Source: Utricularia gibba (lineage: Eukaryota > Streptophyta > Magnoliopsida > Lamiales > Lentibulariaceae). From it: a stretch of DNA of 64,000 bases. The DNA lies in contig CM007989.1 of the NCBI GenBank assembly GCA_002189035.1, positions 4,929,001 to 4,993,000 on the forward strand, in the 5' to 3' direction. The translations under genes and the position numbers were made by a program. Under the pieces are notes generated by a model. It made no database searches, was not told the origin of the DNA, and saw nothing but the letters and a program-made list of their open reading frames with translations. Below are positions 47,814 through 60,674 of the stretch, piece after piece; positions within the stretch are counted from its first letter, which is position 1; each line of letters begins with the position of its first letter.

Positions 47814-48892
47814 ATGAGGAAGCTGAAGTTTCACGAGAAGAAATTGCTAAAGAAAGTAAATTTTCTTGAGTGGAAGAGAGAAGGAGGTCATCGGGAAAAC
47901 TTGGTTAGGCAACGTTATCATCTCATCGGACCATACGACTACAAGAAGTTAGTTTCAGTGTTACATCTGACGCTCTAGTCACTTGTTTAATAATGTTGTT
48001 CTTGATAGAATCGCTCTCACGGTTTCAGGTATTCTGGTTTGTGTAGAAAGGTGCAGAAGCTGGTTAGCATACTCAAACAGATGGACCCAAAAGACCCATT
48101 TAGGATTCAGATGACTGACGCTCTTCTTGAAAAGTTGTGAGTTTGAACCTGGTCTCTGTCCCTCCATTCACAGGTTGAAAACACCCGTAGTGTCATATAG
48201 TGTATATCTACTAGCCTTGAAGCAATGCTCCTCTTGGCTTTTCAGCTTTTCAGTGATGTCTCGTGATTAGCTTCTGTAGATGTGATGCATTTTATTGTAT
48301 TCACATCCTGGCCAGTTTTTATGATACAATTAGTGGCATGAAGCCTTGCTCTAAGTGATGTTTTTTTTCTTTTCTAGTTTCACTTTTGCAGTTTTTTCGT
48401 CACTTCAGGTACAACATTGGTGTGATACCATCCCGGAGAAGCTTGGCTCTCTGTGAGCGGTTGTCTGTGTCCTCATTTTGCCGGTATGTAGATTTTCACA
48501 CACAGGAAAGTAGGTATAGAAGCAATGACTGTGTATTAGATTCCTTTACAAGCATCATATTGTTTCTATGACGACAAATGGCAGTCCGAAGTTTTATCAG
48601 TATCATATCAGATGTTTTCATCTCGATGATGAATTGTTGTTGAACCATTTGCATCAGGCGCCGGCTTGCTACCGTTCTTACGAGATTGAAATTTGCTGAG
48701 CACTTGAAGGAGGCAGTGACATACATTGAACAGGGGCATATTCGTGTTGGGCCAGAGACTGTCACCGATCCTGCATATCTTGTCACAAGGAGCATGGAGG
48801 ATTTTGTAACTTGGGTGGACACGTCCAAGATCAGAAGGAAGGTCTTGCAGTATAATGAGCAGTTGGACGATTTCGATGCCCTGAATGCATGA
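47814..48892 (+). CDS. IMP3: U3 snoRNP protein IMP3 (SSU processome)
   Basis: Nucleolar protein that binds U3 snoRNA and helps it pair with pre-rRNA during 18S rRNA processing. Four exons, 47814-47947, 48029-48136, 48409-48483 and 48658-48892, all GT-AG, give 183 aa, the usual family length. The N-terminus [20 protein letters not shown] is diagnostic. The middle has [20 protein letters not shown] and the S4 RNA-binding domain runs from about residue 106 ([30 protein letters not shown]). All residues I would expect are present and the gene looks intact. A 5'-UTR intron (donor near 47,531, acceptor near 47,765) containing a long T run is likely. The promoter carries TGGGCC motifs. Confidence 0.95.
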
Positions 48893-48959
48893 TATGTTGA
48901 TAACTCCTGGCCCTATTTTCTCACTACGGAGCTCCGTCACTACAACGGCAAGTTGCAAT

Positions 48960-51250
48960 ATAAGCTTTGAACTTTGAGTGTTGTCTCCAGCTTGATCATC
49001 AGGTTGATTTTTTTTTTAAATCTCAAAATTGAATGAGTTTTGGGTCTTATCTCACAATTTAATTTTAATTTATTTTTGTTAGCAATAGGAGGTTAAAGAT
49101 AAACAGGGAAACACACTGATCTTGGCACTAAACGATCCAAGTATTTTTCTTATTATGCAAATATTAAGACATTGAGTAAATTTGATTTCTAATTTTTGCT
49201 GTAATGAGCATGATTAATTCAGAATGTTTGATGTATAATAAATTTTTTATTCGAATTGTTTGAAAATTAGGCAAGATTGTTCTCTACAATTATTAGGTAT
49301 ATGTGACCCTCATTATCAACTGTTTAAGGATTGGATGGACTTGAATAACCCTTCGTTTGTACTCTAAAATTAACAAAGCATAAAAGCATAGGATTCAACG
49401 ACTATGATGATAATCAATATACTGAATACAAAGAGTACTTTTTGCCTAAATTGAAGTCTTCAGCAATGGGTGGTCCACTATGATCTCTGATTGTGCAAAT
49501 ATTCTGTACATTTCATGCATCGGACAACTTAACAACATTTTTTTTCTACAGTCATGAAATTGTTAGAAATACACTATCTTAGGACTAGTTAGGCATCTAG
49601 GTTTTCCATTACAAGAGCTAGGTGAGTTGCTATCAAAGGGTATCTAAAATCAATTGGATGATAATTTCACAATAACACCTTGGTATCAAGCACTAACATA
49701 TTGGCTCCTAAAGCAAAAATTATTAGCTCCTAAACCATGTGTGAAATTATTGATGGCAATAATTTCACACATGCATATTTGCATGAAAGTTCTACAAGAG
49801 TGAACGCAACATTAGAGACAAATTGCTAATACTCAAAGCATATTGCAAACTCATCAAGTTCTAGCATTTGCAACATGAGCAAGTATGTTAGAAAATGCAT
49901 ACTAACTAGTAAAATGTTTCAATCATGGATAAACAACATCTCTCTATTTGGTGATCATTGCTAATGAACTATGAAAGATCTTTATGTGACAATGGATATG
50001 CTAATATTGAAGAATTTTTAATAACGTATTGTTATTATTTGAAAGAATAGGGATCAGAAACTCAAACCTCTCAAAAATGTGAAGAAGAAATGTCATGCTT
50101 CAACTAAAAATGTGATCAAGAGAGATTGAGATCTAATAAAAATAATGTAAAACATATTATAAATTTTTTATTTATGTCTGTCTAATAAGAATTGAAAAGT
50201 GTGTAGTGTTGGCATATATTTGATAATTTCATTTAAAAGAAGATGGTTATTTAGTTATTAAAAAATACCTGTTTCTTGATTTAAAGAATAATGATAAAAA
50301 TAATATAGAATTGAAATATGATACATCATGAGATAGCACTAAAGTAATGCATTCATATATTTTTTAATTATTATTATTTTGATTATAGTGGTCAAATGCA
50401 TTTTAGTAAGGATCTTTTATTCCTATCAATTTCGGTGTATCTACGACAAAAAAAAATGCGTGTGCTGTACCTCTCTTATCACGAAATCAATTGAAAAGTT
50501 TTTATCAGAGTTTGCAAGTTAATGAAGGCATCCGGTTTAGTGTTAATTGCGACCACCGATAATTATATAATCCCATTATTTTTAAATCCGTCCGGAACAT
50601 TTGGTAAACACATATACCAAACACGTTTCACACTTGACACATTTGGGCAAACCCATTTTGAAAATACCCAAATAAATTAAAGACAGTCCTAAGTGAAACT
50701 GAATAGGTAGGTTTTCAATTTCAGTCATAAGAAAGTGAAGGTTTTTGGGACTCAGCATTAAGGCTTCTCAAACACATCCCTATTCCCCATGCCTCCTTCT
50801 CTTGGGTGCTTTCTAAATGCTCGTTCAGCTCTACATTGATGCTTCTCGAGTTCCCAGGCTCAGGCTCCATGTTGCCACGGGACGTATGAATATAAAAACA
50901 CTATTTGTCAAGATTTTAATTTTTCATCCCAATCTCTTGTAATTTTGTACGTTTAGATGGTAACAAATTTTAAAGCAATATTATTTGAAAGCAATAATAT
51001 TTCTAAAATTGAAAACATTTCAGTATAAAAAGTTAAATCAAAATCAGTATAACATTAAAATATTTATTTAGCATAAAAATATTTAAAAGCAATAATTATT
51101 AATTATGAACACAATTTTAAGGTGTGTGTAAATTGTATTTATAATCTGCCCAGAGAATATACTCTCAGTGTCGGTAATTATAGAATGAAAGGAATTGATA
51201 TATTTTTCCGAAATAAATTAATATATATTTTTTACTATTCAGCATTAAAA
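48960..51250. other. Intergenic AT-rich region, no gene supported
   Basis: Begins with the IMP3 3' UTR. About 49,560-50,110 has the texture of an old retroelement (repeated short open stretches) but shows no diagnostic motif. The rest is AT-rich sequence. Confidence 0.35.
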
Positions 51251-51646
51251 TGGAGTTGACTTTTTCTAAAATTGAAAACAATCGATGAGGGTTAATGGGG
51301 TTATTTTAAGTAGGGTAGGTGAAAAGGCTTGTCACGGCGTCGACGACCGTCCCACTCTACACAACAAATCCCTTGAAATTCTTCTCCCTGGGAAGGAAAA
51401 CATTTTTTATATTCTCATTGTTAAAATCAAATTTACAAAACCACAAATTAAAAAAAGACAGTCGAAATATTATATTTCGGACTAGACGTGGAAAATAAGA
51501 TTTTTCAAAGTAAAATAATATTACATTTTGATTGTTTCAATTTGGAAAAATAAACCCTTTGGGCCAATTCCAATTGCGTGAGAAGGAGAAAGAAGGGACT
51601 TCTTGGATCCCCATGTCATTTTTGTACTGGGACTTCCGATCCAGAG

Positions 51647-51922
51647 ATGGAAATTCAATCGGCGGCCGTGGAGTAGGCCGGAACAGAAATTGAATTGAGT
51701 TGCTGCAATCGGAAAAGCTGATTACTCTTCGTTCTATTCACTATTTTTCTTGTTTTCTTTTTGTGATTTTGATAGAGGAATCCGGGGGAAGAATTCAGGG
51801 GGCGCTGGACTAGCGGAAAGGTTTAGGGGGTTTGTGGGATAGGGGATTGCTGTTGGTGGTTGAATTCTTCGAAATCAGGGCCTTGGAATAAAAGAATGGT
51901 TTGGGAGGCGGATCTATGGTGA
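51647..51922 (+). promoter_or_regulatory. Two short upstream ORFs in the GAUT 5' leader region
   Basis: ATG-started frames of nine codons (51,647-51,673, then TAG) and eight codons (51,896-51,919, then TGA) precede the GAUT start at 52,051. They matter only if transcription starts upstream of them. The leader is purine-rich. A TGGGCC site lies near 51,560. Confidence 0.35.
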
Positions 51923-52050
51923 AATTTGTCGTATTGGTGTGCTTTCGGAATTCGAGGGGAGTTTTGATTGGAAGAGTATTTGTATTTTATACTCTTTGCA
52001 GCGGTGGTGGTGCCGGCGGTTGTTAGGATAGTGGGGGGTGGAGGAGGAAG

Positions 52051-54431
52051 ATGCAGCTGCGCTTCTCGCCTAGCATGAGAAGTATAACTATATCTTCCAA
52101 CAACAATGGAGGAAATGGTAATGGATATGGTGGAGACTTGATGAAGATCAAACTCGCAGCTCGCCAGATTTCTTATCGCGCATTTTTTCACACCATTTTG
52201 ATTCTTTCTTTTTTGTTGCCATTTGTGTTTATTCTTACTGCGCTTATCACACTTGAAGGCGTCAACAAGTGTTCCTCGTTCGGTAATTAATTGTTTTTTT
52301 TTTCTTTCCCGTTGTACCTGCTTATTATACGTTTTTCACCTCGCTTATGCTTTCTTTGGGTTGATTCTGTCATGTCTTCAGATTGTTTGGGACGACGACT
52401 GGGGCCGAAGCTTCTCGGTAGAAGTGACGATTCTGGGGTATTTATTTTCTTTGTTGATCTGAGTAGATTATGATGCAGTTTTTCATGCGAGCCATTTATT
52501 TATTTTTCTCCTTTTGCAGAGACTTGCCAAGGACTTCGCAAAAATACTAAATCAAGTTAACTCTGAGAAAGTACCAGAAAATCTAAAGATTCCTAACTCC
52601 TTTCATCAGCTTGTGTCTGAGATGAAGGAAAACAAGTACAGCTCAAGGGAGTTTGCTTTAATTTTGAAGGGAATGGTATATTTCTTGATGAATTTGCACT
52701 ATCTTGTTTGATGAATCAGCTATCGAGAGATTTACCTTATGATTTATTTTCGTAATGATTTTCGTTCTGTCTGGCAGATGGAGAAGTTTGAAGGTGAGAT
52801 AAGAGAAGCCAAGTTTGCTGAACTGATGAATAAGCATTTTGCGGCTAGTGCACTTCCTAAATCCATTCACTGTCTCTCGTTGAGGCTGACTGATGAGTAT
52901 TCTTCTAATGCATATGCACGTCGGCAGTTACCTTCTCCAGAGTTGCTTCCCGTGCTTTCTGATAACTCCTATCATCACCTTGTCGTCTCGACAGACAATG
53001 TTTTGGCTGCCTCGGTAGTTGTTGCATCAGCTGTTCAATCATCTCAAAACCCTGAGAAAATTGTTTTCCATGTCATAACTGATAAGAAAACTTATGCAGC
53101 CATGCACGCATGGTTTGCACTAAACCCAGTCTCTCCTGCCATAGTTGAAGTAAAAGGTGTACATCAGTTTGATTGGTTGACCAGAGAGAATGTCCCGGTT
53201 CTTGAGGCTGTGGAAAGCCACAATGCTATTCGAAATTACTACCATGGAAATCACATTGCTGGTGCCAATCTTAGTGTTACAACTCCACGGACATTTGCCT
53301 CTAAATTACAGGCGAGAAGCCCGAAGTATATCTCTTTGCTCAATCATCTTCGTATATACCTTCCAGAGGTAACTGGTTTTTGAAATTAAGTATACAGCTT
53401 TTCACTTGGGATTGACTTACCTTTTCATTTTATTTCTTGTGACTATAAATGGAAGACTTCCAGTTTGTAGAATTGTTTGCTTGAAAGTTCCTTATTGAAA
53501 ACAAGGCCAGATGTATTTTAGTCTATAATATTTAACATGTCACACGTTTGGTTCCATCTTGTGTTCTGTTCCTTTTCAGTCCTTTTCCCCAATATTTTTT
53601 CTGTACACCTTAATCAAAATATGAGCCCCTGTTTATTTCTTGATCAAAGCTGGTATTGAAAGCGTGTTAAAGTATTGTCTAAAATTGAGTCCTGCTCCTG
53701 GAGAGAATATAACTCTTTTGCATTCTGCAGCTATTTCCAGACCTTGACAAGGTGATTTTTTTGGATGATGATGTTGTAATTCAGCGTGACTTGAGTCCTC
53801 TCTGGGAGATCGATCTCAATGGAAAGGTTAATGGAGCTGTTGAAACCTGTAGAGGTGAAGATAAATGGGTTATGTCTAAGCATTTCAGAAACTATTTCAA
53901 CTTCTCAAATCCTCGCGTGGCAAAGAATTTGAATCCAGATGATTGTGCTTGGGCGTATGGAATGAATATATTTGACTTGCGTGCATGGAGGGAAACAAAC
54001 ATCATTAGTACCTATCATACATGGGTGAAGGAGGTAAACGAATTTCTATGACGCATGTATCCGTATCATCGCACTTATCTGCAATGTCCTGAGCATTTCT
54101 TTGAGCATACAGTAACAAATTCTATGCTGCCTTTCCTGTCACTCTTGCAGAATTTGAAATCAAACCTGACACTATGGAAACTAGGGACTCTCCCCCGGCG
54201 CTAATCGCATTCAGGGGTAATGTCCAACCTATTGATCCTTCATGGCACATGCTTGGATTGGGATACCAAAACAACAGCAATATTGGAAACGTAAAGAAGG
54301 CAGCTGTAATTCACTACAACGGTCAGTCAAAACCATGGTTGGAAATCGGGTTCGAGCATCTCCGGCCATTCTGGACCAAGCACGTTAACTACTCCAACGA
54401 GTTCATCAGGAATTGTCACGTATTGGAGTAG
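52051..54431 (+). CDS. GAUT13/14: Galacturonosyltransferase, GAUT13/14 type, one-base frameshift in last exon
   Basis: Golgi type II membrane glycosyltransferase (GT8) that adds galacturonic acid in pectin synthesis. Exons: 52051-52282, 52382-52437, 52520-52675, 52778-53368, 53731-54033, 54151-54431. A single membrane helix lies at about residues 46-68 (ILILSFLLPFVFILTALI), after the subgroup start SPSMRSITISS. The GT8 domain has the metal-binding DDD in VIFLDDDVVIQ (about 357-359) and HYNGQSKPW near the C-terminus. In exon 6, after LWKLGTL, PPALIAF should follow, but the C run at 54,192-54,196 has five Cs where six are needed. As written the protein stops at 54,202 (463 aa). With the frame kept it would be 539 aa, against about 532 in Arabidopsis. 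Otherwise intact; assembly error is likely. Confidence 0.92.
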
Positions 54432-55370
54432 ACAAATGGAAGGGGCATATTTTGCCACATCCATGCACACTATCACACTCTGTAAAGTAGCAGATTTCCA
54501 TAAGGCGGATCCCGCTGGACTGAAGTACTTTGGAGCTTTCCATAGAATTGGTGTCGCCAGAAGCAGCTCCATCCATCTTCAGCCCATCCTCATTCATTCT
54601 TCCTGCTGTGGGCTCTTTGCATGATGCCATTTTCAATGTTACACAAACTTTGCAGGGTTGATTCTTTTGGTTAGTCCTTACAGTTGAGTTTAGGAACCAT
54701 TCCCCATTCTTGTCGACTGTCATACACATTTGTATTCTTTTTTTCATTCCTAAGATGGCATTTCGGACGCGAATTTGTTTCGTGCCCTTGGAACTAACGA
54801 ATGTGTCAATGGTTTTTATGGACCTAATGCACCTGGTATTCCAATCACCTAAACCTGCAAAGTAACTTTTAAGAATTAGATTTGCAAAATAGCTGATTTT
54901 TGTTTTAAATCGGCAAAGTAACAAACCTTTACAAAACATTTGCACTATAACTAACTTTCTATGTATATTAAATTTGTATTACTTTTTGAAATACTAAGTT
55001 ATTATAAATATTATTAATAATCTTTTTAATCAATTTAAATTTTAAAATAATAAATTTGCATAAAAAATTCGAAATTTAACAAAAATTAAGATTAATTCGA
55101 AAAATAAATAAATAAAATAGTACTGTAAAATATTAATTAATTTACAATACTTATTTAAAAATACTACCAAATGTATGTGTTATGGTTGAAAATCAATGTT
55201 AGAGTGAAAGCCGACTCTCGGGTTACAAATGTAGACGATCGTGCCATGTTCGATTAAGGCCTTAGAATTCTGTGCGGCGTGATCGTGTTAACTAGAAATG
55301 TAAAAAGACCGGAGTTATAACGTGGAAACCATCGTAAAACATAAAAATCACGAAGCTGTAAGAGCCTTCA
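54432..55370. other. GAUT 3' UTR and AT-rich spacer
   Basis: The first roughly 400 bp are non-repetitive and probably 3' UTR. From about 54,950 the sequence is AT-rich with no supported feature. The 179-codon minus-strand frame at 54,406-54,945 overlaps the GAUT end and UTR and shows no domain. Confidence 0.4.
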
Positions 55371-55771
55371 CTAGATGGAAAAATACCTTCACTAGATGGA
55401 GGTGGGGAGAACATATAAGTTTAAAGGCTTAGAGTCGAACCCTTTCTTCTTCGAGGTTTTTTATATTTATAAGGGAACTTCACCTAACCGAATTCTGAGT
55501 TCTGTAAGTGTCAAATGCTTTCTATGCCTACTGTACATACTGTGGTTTTGTTTTCAGATAACCGCCAATTGCTCTGTCATAATCGTAATTCGTCTACTTT
55601 TCAGACTGTACAAAACGGCTACTGCTGGCAAACCCTGACATTATCGATATATCAGCCTACACCAGGGTGTCAGAACACCTTTTGGCTACTTTTCAGAAAC
55701 CAATTACCTTAGTTCAATTTAGATCCCATCATTCAGCCACTCTGATTTACCGATATTGGCCGCTTGGGGTA

Positions 55772-56354
55772 AATTGGTGAATTAGAATCACTAAGGGAGT
55801 TTGCTGAGGATGACTCTTGGGAAACGTTCTCATCGGAGGAGGAGCATCAAAATGTAGTCGACGAAATGGGGAAGGCAATCGATGATGCCAACTTCGAAAA
55901 GGAGAGCTTCAAAATAAGGCTTGAAGAGGCGGAAGTAGAATTGAAGCATGCTAAGGACCGCATCTCGGCTTTGGAGGCCGAATTGCTTATTCAAGAAGCG
56001 TCTCAACGAGGACTTCTGGATGATTTCTTCAATTCAGCCTGCTTCTTCGAGCTGTCCGACATTTATGCTAGGGACTTAATCGGGCTGCTCCTATATCGGT
56101 AGAGACGCCAATTCAGCCGGGAATTCGGGCCATCAATCACAGATCCACACTTTGATAGGATCAACCCCTTGACAAAGGATGAGAATATGGTGGATGTTAT
56201 CGTGGACGTGTATCAAGCTCCAGAATTTGGGTTTGAAGCAGATCGGGAGCGCTTAATAGCGTTGATTCGGGCTAGGATCCAACGAGAAAACGAAGCCAAG
56301 CTAAGGGCGAGGCTCGAAGGGCATGTCGGCCCCTCAATTGATCCTATCCCCTGA
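55772..56354 (+). pseudogene. Unrecognised acidic coiled-coil ORF with one in-frame TAG
   Basis: A single reading frame runs from after a stop near 55,770 to 56,354 with only one interruption, TAG at 56,100-56,102. It begins with acidic sequence (REFAEDDSWETFSSEEE), then a clear heptad stretch from about 55,880 (FKIRLEEAEVELKHAKDRI, SALEAELLIQEA). After the TAG it continues with REFGPSITDPHFDRINP and ends in an Arg/Glu-rich helix (DRERLIALIRARIQREN). I do not recognise the family. Flanking sequence (55,380-56,950) is higher in GC than its surroundings and repeat-like, so a retroelement-derived coding remnant is the best guess. The piece has no obvious promoter or partner. Confidence 0.4.
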
Positions 56355-57492
56355 ACTCTAATTTTCTAGAACTAACGTTTATGCTCCCGGTTTGGGGTGT
56401 TGCACACATTTGGGATCCCGATTTGGATTTCTTCTTTTGGTTTACTTAGCTTTTGCATATTCCTTTCGCTTCCATCAATTTTTTGAATATGAAAGTTGCG
56501 TGATTTTCCAATCACTTGGTTGGGCTTTTTTGCCTAAGTCTTTTCTTACACGTGCAAAACCGCTACTAAGGACATGACTCGGAATCCCTCTTGGGTTGAG
56601 TTACATCCTCAATCCGAATAGGCCCTCTTTTGGCCAGATATCTATGCTTTCGGGGAATAGTTGGATCTGCTTCGGGTGCACTTACCGTCTCAAGATTTGG
56701 CAGTAAGAACTTTACTTAGGGCTTTTTCAGAGCTTACATGAGTGGCTTATGGAAGCTGGTGCCCGAGTTGTACCAGGGTTTACCCTTATCACTGGTGCCT
56801 AGGTTTAAGGGATCTAATACTCTGGGAGGAGCCTCAGGTTGGTTTGTTGTACCCATCAGGGGGTGTAGACTTAGATGGTTTGCCTGGGCTTACATGACTC
56901 GGTCAGGATTTTGCTGTTGCGTTATACATCTCCTTTACGGAGGAATTACTTGAATTCAAGTAATAATTCAAATGGATGGTTAAATCACACTAATGGAAAG
57001 ATTAACCCTAGTTAAGAGCTGGACAATAAATGGTAAAAGAGGAAAACATAAATCAACTTAATCACTTTCATGTAAATATTTTAATCTACACTTACTAACA
57101 ACATTTATTACCATTGCAATCAACGATAACCTACAAATACCATCAAATGCATTGAAAAATTAAAAATTTTAAAACATTCACATTTCACTCTATACATGGT
57201 TGAAACAATATGCTTATAATAGTGATGAAATTATTTTATGGTGGAAGATTTTACAAGATACATTAAGCTATCTTTTATACAATATAGATCGTATTCGAGT
57301 TATTAAGTTTGGTCATCAAATTATATTTTAAAAGTTACTTAAATGTACAGATGAACAACTTGATATAAGTGTATATAATATTTGAATAATTGTAAAATTC
57401 TATGATAAACTATCAAATTAGATGAAATGTTTGCATATTTAAGATTCTAATACTTGAAGTGTCAATTTGATTAGATAGAAGAGAATATGTGG
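56355..57492. other. Retroelement-like sequence then AT-rich spacer
   Basis: 56,355-56,950 has relatively high GC and short open frames without recognisable domains, probably the continuation of the element carrying the coiled-coil ORF. 56,950-57,492 is AT-rich with nothing supported. Confidence 0.35.
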
Positions 57493-57497
57493 GTTTA

Positions 57498-58885
57498 TGA
57501 TGACACACATTTTCTCTGAATTTTATAATATAAAATGATTATATTTTATTGTGGTTTAGGTTAGGTAAATATAGTTTTTCATGTTTATGTGGTGTTTGTA
57601 TTAATTTTATGTGATTATGTTGAAAAGTGGACTAAATCTTTTGATTTAATCCACCATCTTTGTGCTAATGATTGACTGAGTTCAACAAGGAGATTAGTAG
57701 AAAATTAGACTCAAAAATGTGTGGGACAAGTATGAAAGGGTACAACAGCCTAAGAGAGACAAAGAGCACTGTTCTGCCGCCACCTGCAGTCTGCAAGTTC
57801 AGGCCAGGAACAGTGCTGGGGGTCAGGAACAGTGTAATAGAGTGAAGGAAGGGAGATATTTTTCGAAAAGGGGAGAGAGCGGGAAGAACACACAACAGCG
57901 AGACAATCACAGAACGCACGCAAGGGGGCTTCTTCCCCAACGCGAAAAACACCAACGAGAAGAGGGGAAGAAGGCCTTCATCGTCAAGAGTAGCACCAGA
58001 GCCCAGTCCAGCGCTACTGTTCCAGGTTGTGAACAGTAGCAACCGAGCGACATAACAATTTCTATTTGCTTTCCGTTTTCTGAATGTTTTCAAGTTTCTA
58101 TATCTGACTTGTTCACAATGTTCCTGTTATTTTTTCCAACTTATCTGAATGAAATCGTGTTTTATTTTCCAAGTATGAGTAGTTAAAGCTTTAGGGATGC
58201 CTTAAGGTGAAGTGAGGTGATGTGTGCTTAGGGTTAATAATGAAATTTATGTTTGTTCCTTAGCTTTTGTTTCTATCAATCCATAGGTAGACCTAAAGAG
58301 GCGAACAAGTAGTTTCACAACTTAGATGCTTGATTTAGAGGTAAACCAATAAATCAAGACGAGAGAAGTAGGTGTTAGTCCGGGGTAGAATCAGTAGAAC
58401 CGGGTAGACCTAGTTTTATATGCTTTGCATGCAGGTAGACCTAATTGCAATGTTGGTTATGATATTGAGGACTAGCTTAGCCGAAAATATGATGAATGAC
58501 CTAGGTAGACTTAGGTTATTTGAAATTGTGAATGTAGGAACATGGTAAATTAAATTAGACACTTTAGCATCACACTACCTGTAGATCTTTAAGACATCTT
58601 TGTATTATTCTAAGTTAGAACCAGTACTCATTACTTTTAGCATTGAGACTTGATATTGTTTACTGACTTGTTTACCACTATTGGTCTGAGCTTAGACTAA
58701 GACCATTGTTTTTCCGAATTATGCATTTACTAAAACATTTAGCAAACACAAGCTCTTCGTGATCAACCCGACATCCACTATACAAGTTTTCTAAATTTGT
58801 ATTTTTTGTAGATTAGGGATTATAAATGTATTTGATACGAAAGTTTGCTTTTATTGCAATGATATGCTAAAATTTTCGTTTATCA
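57498..58885 (-). mobile_element. Solo LTR, Athila/Tat-like family, TSD GTTTA
   Basis: 1388 bp, TGATGACACACATTTTCTC to TTTCGTTTATCA on the plus strand, the reverse complement of the family at 438-1766. GTTTA flanks both ends (57,493-57,497 and 58,886-58,890). It is better preserved than the copy at 5.2-6.5 kb. The opposing ORFs at 57,665-58,093 are LTR sequence. Confidence 0.88.
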
Positions 58886-58889
58886 GTTT

Positions 58890-60560
58890 ACTTTTATTTG
58901 AGATAAAAAAAATTATTTGTCAAGTGATATAAAAAAACCAACTAAATGTGTGATCAAACTCGAGCTTGAGCTCAAAATTTTTTAGAATGCTCGGCTCGAC
59001 TTGACTCATTTGCCGTCCTGACCTATATCATATGATGAGACACAAATAACTATACCACTGTAGATGATTATGTTGAAGATAATGATTTTGAAATTCTAAA
59101 TACAATGAATGCAAATCTTGAAAAAAGTAAACTAGTCGATGAATCAATACCCTAGTTAATGGGTAACTCAAGCATTGATACATTTGATCATCCTTCGTAG
59201 GCCTTCGATATTAACACACTACATGATGATTTTATTCTTGATATGGTTGAAACAAAGGTAACATTGAGCAGATTTTATTGGTATTTCATTTGAGTTGAAT
59301 TCTTATATTGAGAGTTAGGAAAGATGATACACTTTCAAAATAGATAGAGTTTGATTGATATTGTTATTTTATACCATGTATGAGTAGTAAGGAAAACGTT
59401 CTATGTTAATCACAATAATTATGCAAAATATTCCCTATATTGAAAATAGTGAGAACTTTTAGGATGTTCATTTTGTTGCATGTGAGTTCACAAAAGCATA
59501 TTAGATTATGAAAGATCACAACTTTTAGGAACCACACTTGCAATGTTACACATGCTTTGGCAAGCTTTCATGTTAATATCTCTGTTAAGTTAATTACACC
59601 ATGTTTGAAAGCCCAAGTTACAAGCATGTATAATGCATTGATGTGAAAAGGTTTGTTAAAGAAAAGTGGGATTATGGTATTACATATTAATATTCATGAG
59701 CATATATTATGTATACTTATGAGTTGCAATATGATTCATGGAAACCTTCAATACTAGAACTTCCTTATTATTTGATGAAGATGTGATGTACAAATCCTTA
59801 TATTATAATTAGATGGCAGTATAATATATGTTCAAACAGAAAACAATTTCTAAAAAAATGTGTTTTGGACATTTAGATTTACATTAAAACTTTTCAACAT
59901 TATCATCCTACATTATGAATTAATGTAATCTATCTATATGGTTGGTATGAATACAAGCTATTTGTCTATGTTACTAATTACTATTGATATAAATAATTGT
60001 GTTTATCTCATTGTGTATGCCTATATTTCAGAAGAATCTAACAATAATTAGGCTTGATTTCTTGAATAATTGAATGAGAATGTCAATTGCACATGTGAGG
60101 ACGTATGCTTTATTAGTGATTAAGGATTATGACTTATCGATATAACATGTATCCAATAAATCATCAATAATGTGTTTTCCATATTCGAAAGAATATAGTA
60201 AATCCATAGATTTGTAAAATGATGTATCATTTGGACTATATATTAGAAAATTAATTAATGATCTTGAATCTTGATGATATATCAAATCAATCATTTGGCA
60301 TAATATTGCAATCTATTTCAATCCAACTATTTGGCATTGTATTCATTTAAAATAGCAACTTTTGCTTAACAATTTTCAATAAAAAAATATGTAACTTATG
60401 ATATGAGATAATCTCTAAAATATTATTCAACTTATAAAATTATATTCAAACAAACTAATTTACTTTAGTAACAAACAAATAAAATATTAAAATTACAATA
60501 AATAAAAAAGGCTTCACTTGCGTATAATGTATTTTTGATCAATATTTATCATTGACTCAT
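58890..60560. other. AT-rich intergenic sequence, no gene supported
   Basis: An alternating CTCGAGCTTGAGCTC patch near 58,950 is simple-sequence-like. The remainder has short frames only and may include old transposon debris with no readable motif. Confidence 0.35.
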
Positions 60561-60571
60561 TCTCATCGACT

Positions 60572-60643
60572 GGTTCCATGGTGTAGTGGTTAGCACTCTG
60601 GACTTTGAATCCAGCGACCTGGGTTCGACTCCCGGTGGGACCT
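60572..60643 (+). tRNA. tRNA-Gln (anticodon UUG)
   Basis: A 72-nt cloverleaf. Acceptor arms GGTTCCA/TGGGACC pair (one G-T), the D arm has TGTAGTGGTTAGCA, the anticodon stem is CTGGA/TCCAG with loop CTTTGAA (anticodon TTG), and the T arm is CTGGG-TTCGACT-CCCGG. No intron. A T run directly follows and would stop Pol III. Both A box (TGTAGTGGTTAG) and B box (GGTTCGACTCC) are present, so the gene looks functional. Confidence 0.95.
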
Positions 60644-60674
60644 TTTTCTTTTGCATTATTTTTTCCTTTTCTTT

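Noticed and set aside
54406-54945. 179-codon minus-strand frame
   Set aside because: It is antisense to the end of the GAUT gene and its 3' UTR, with no domain or exon structure.
57665-58093. 142-codon minus-strand frame and the antiparallel 106-codon frame
   Set aside because: Both lie in the solo LTR and match the short frames at 1238-1476; they are LTR sequence, not genes.
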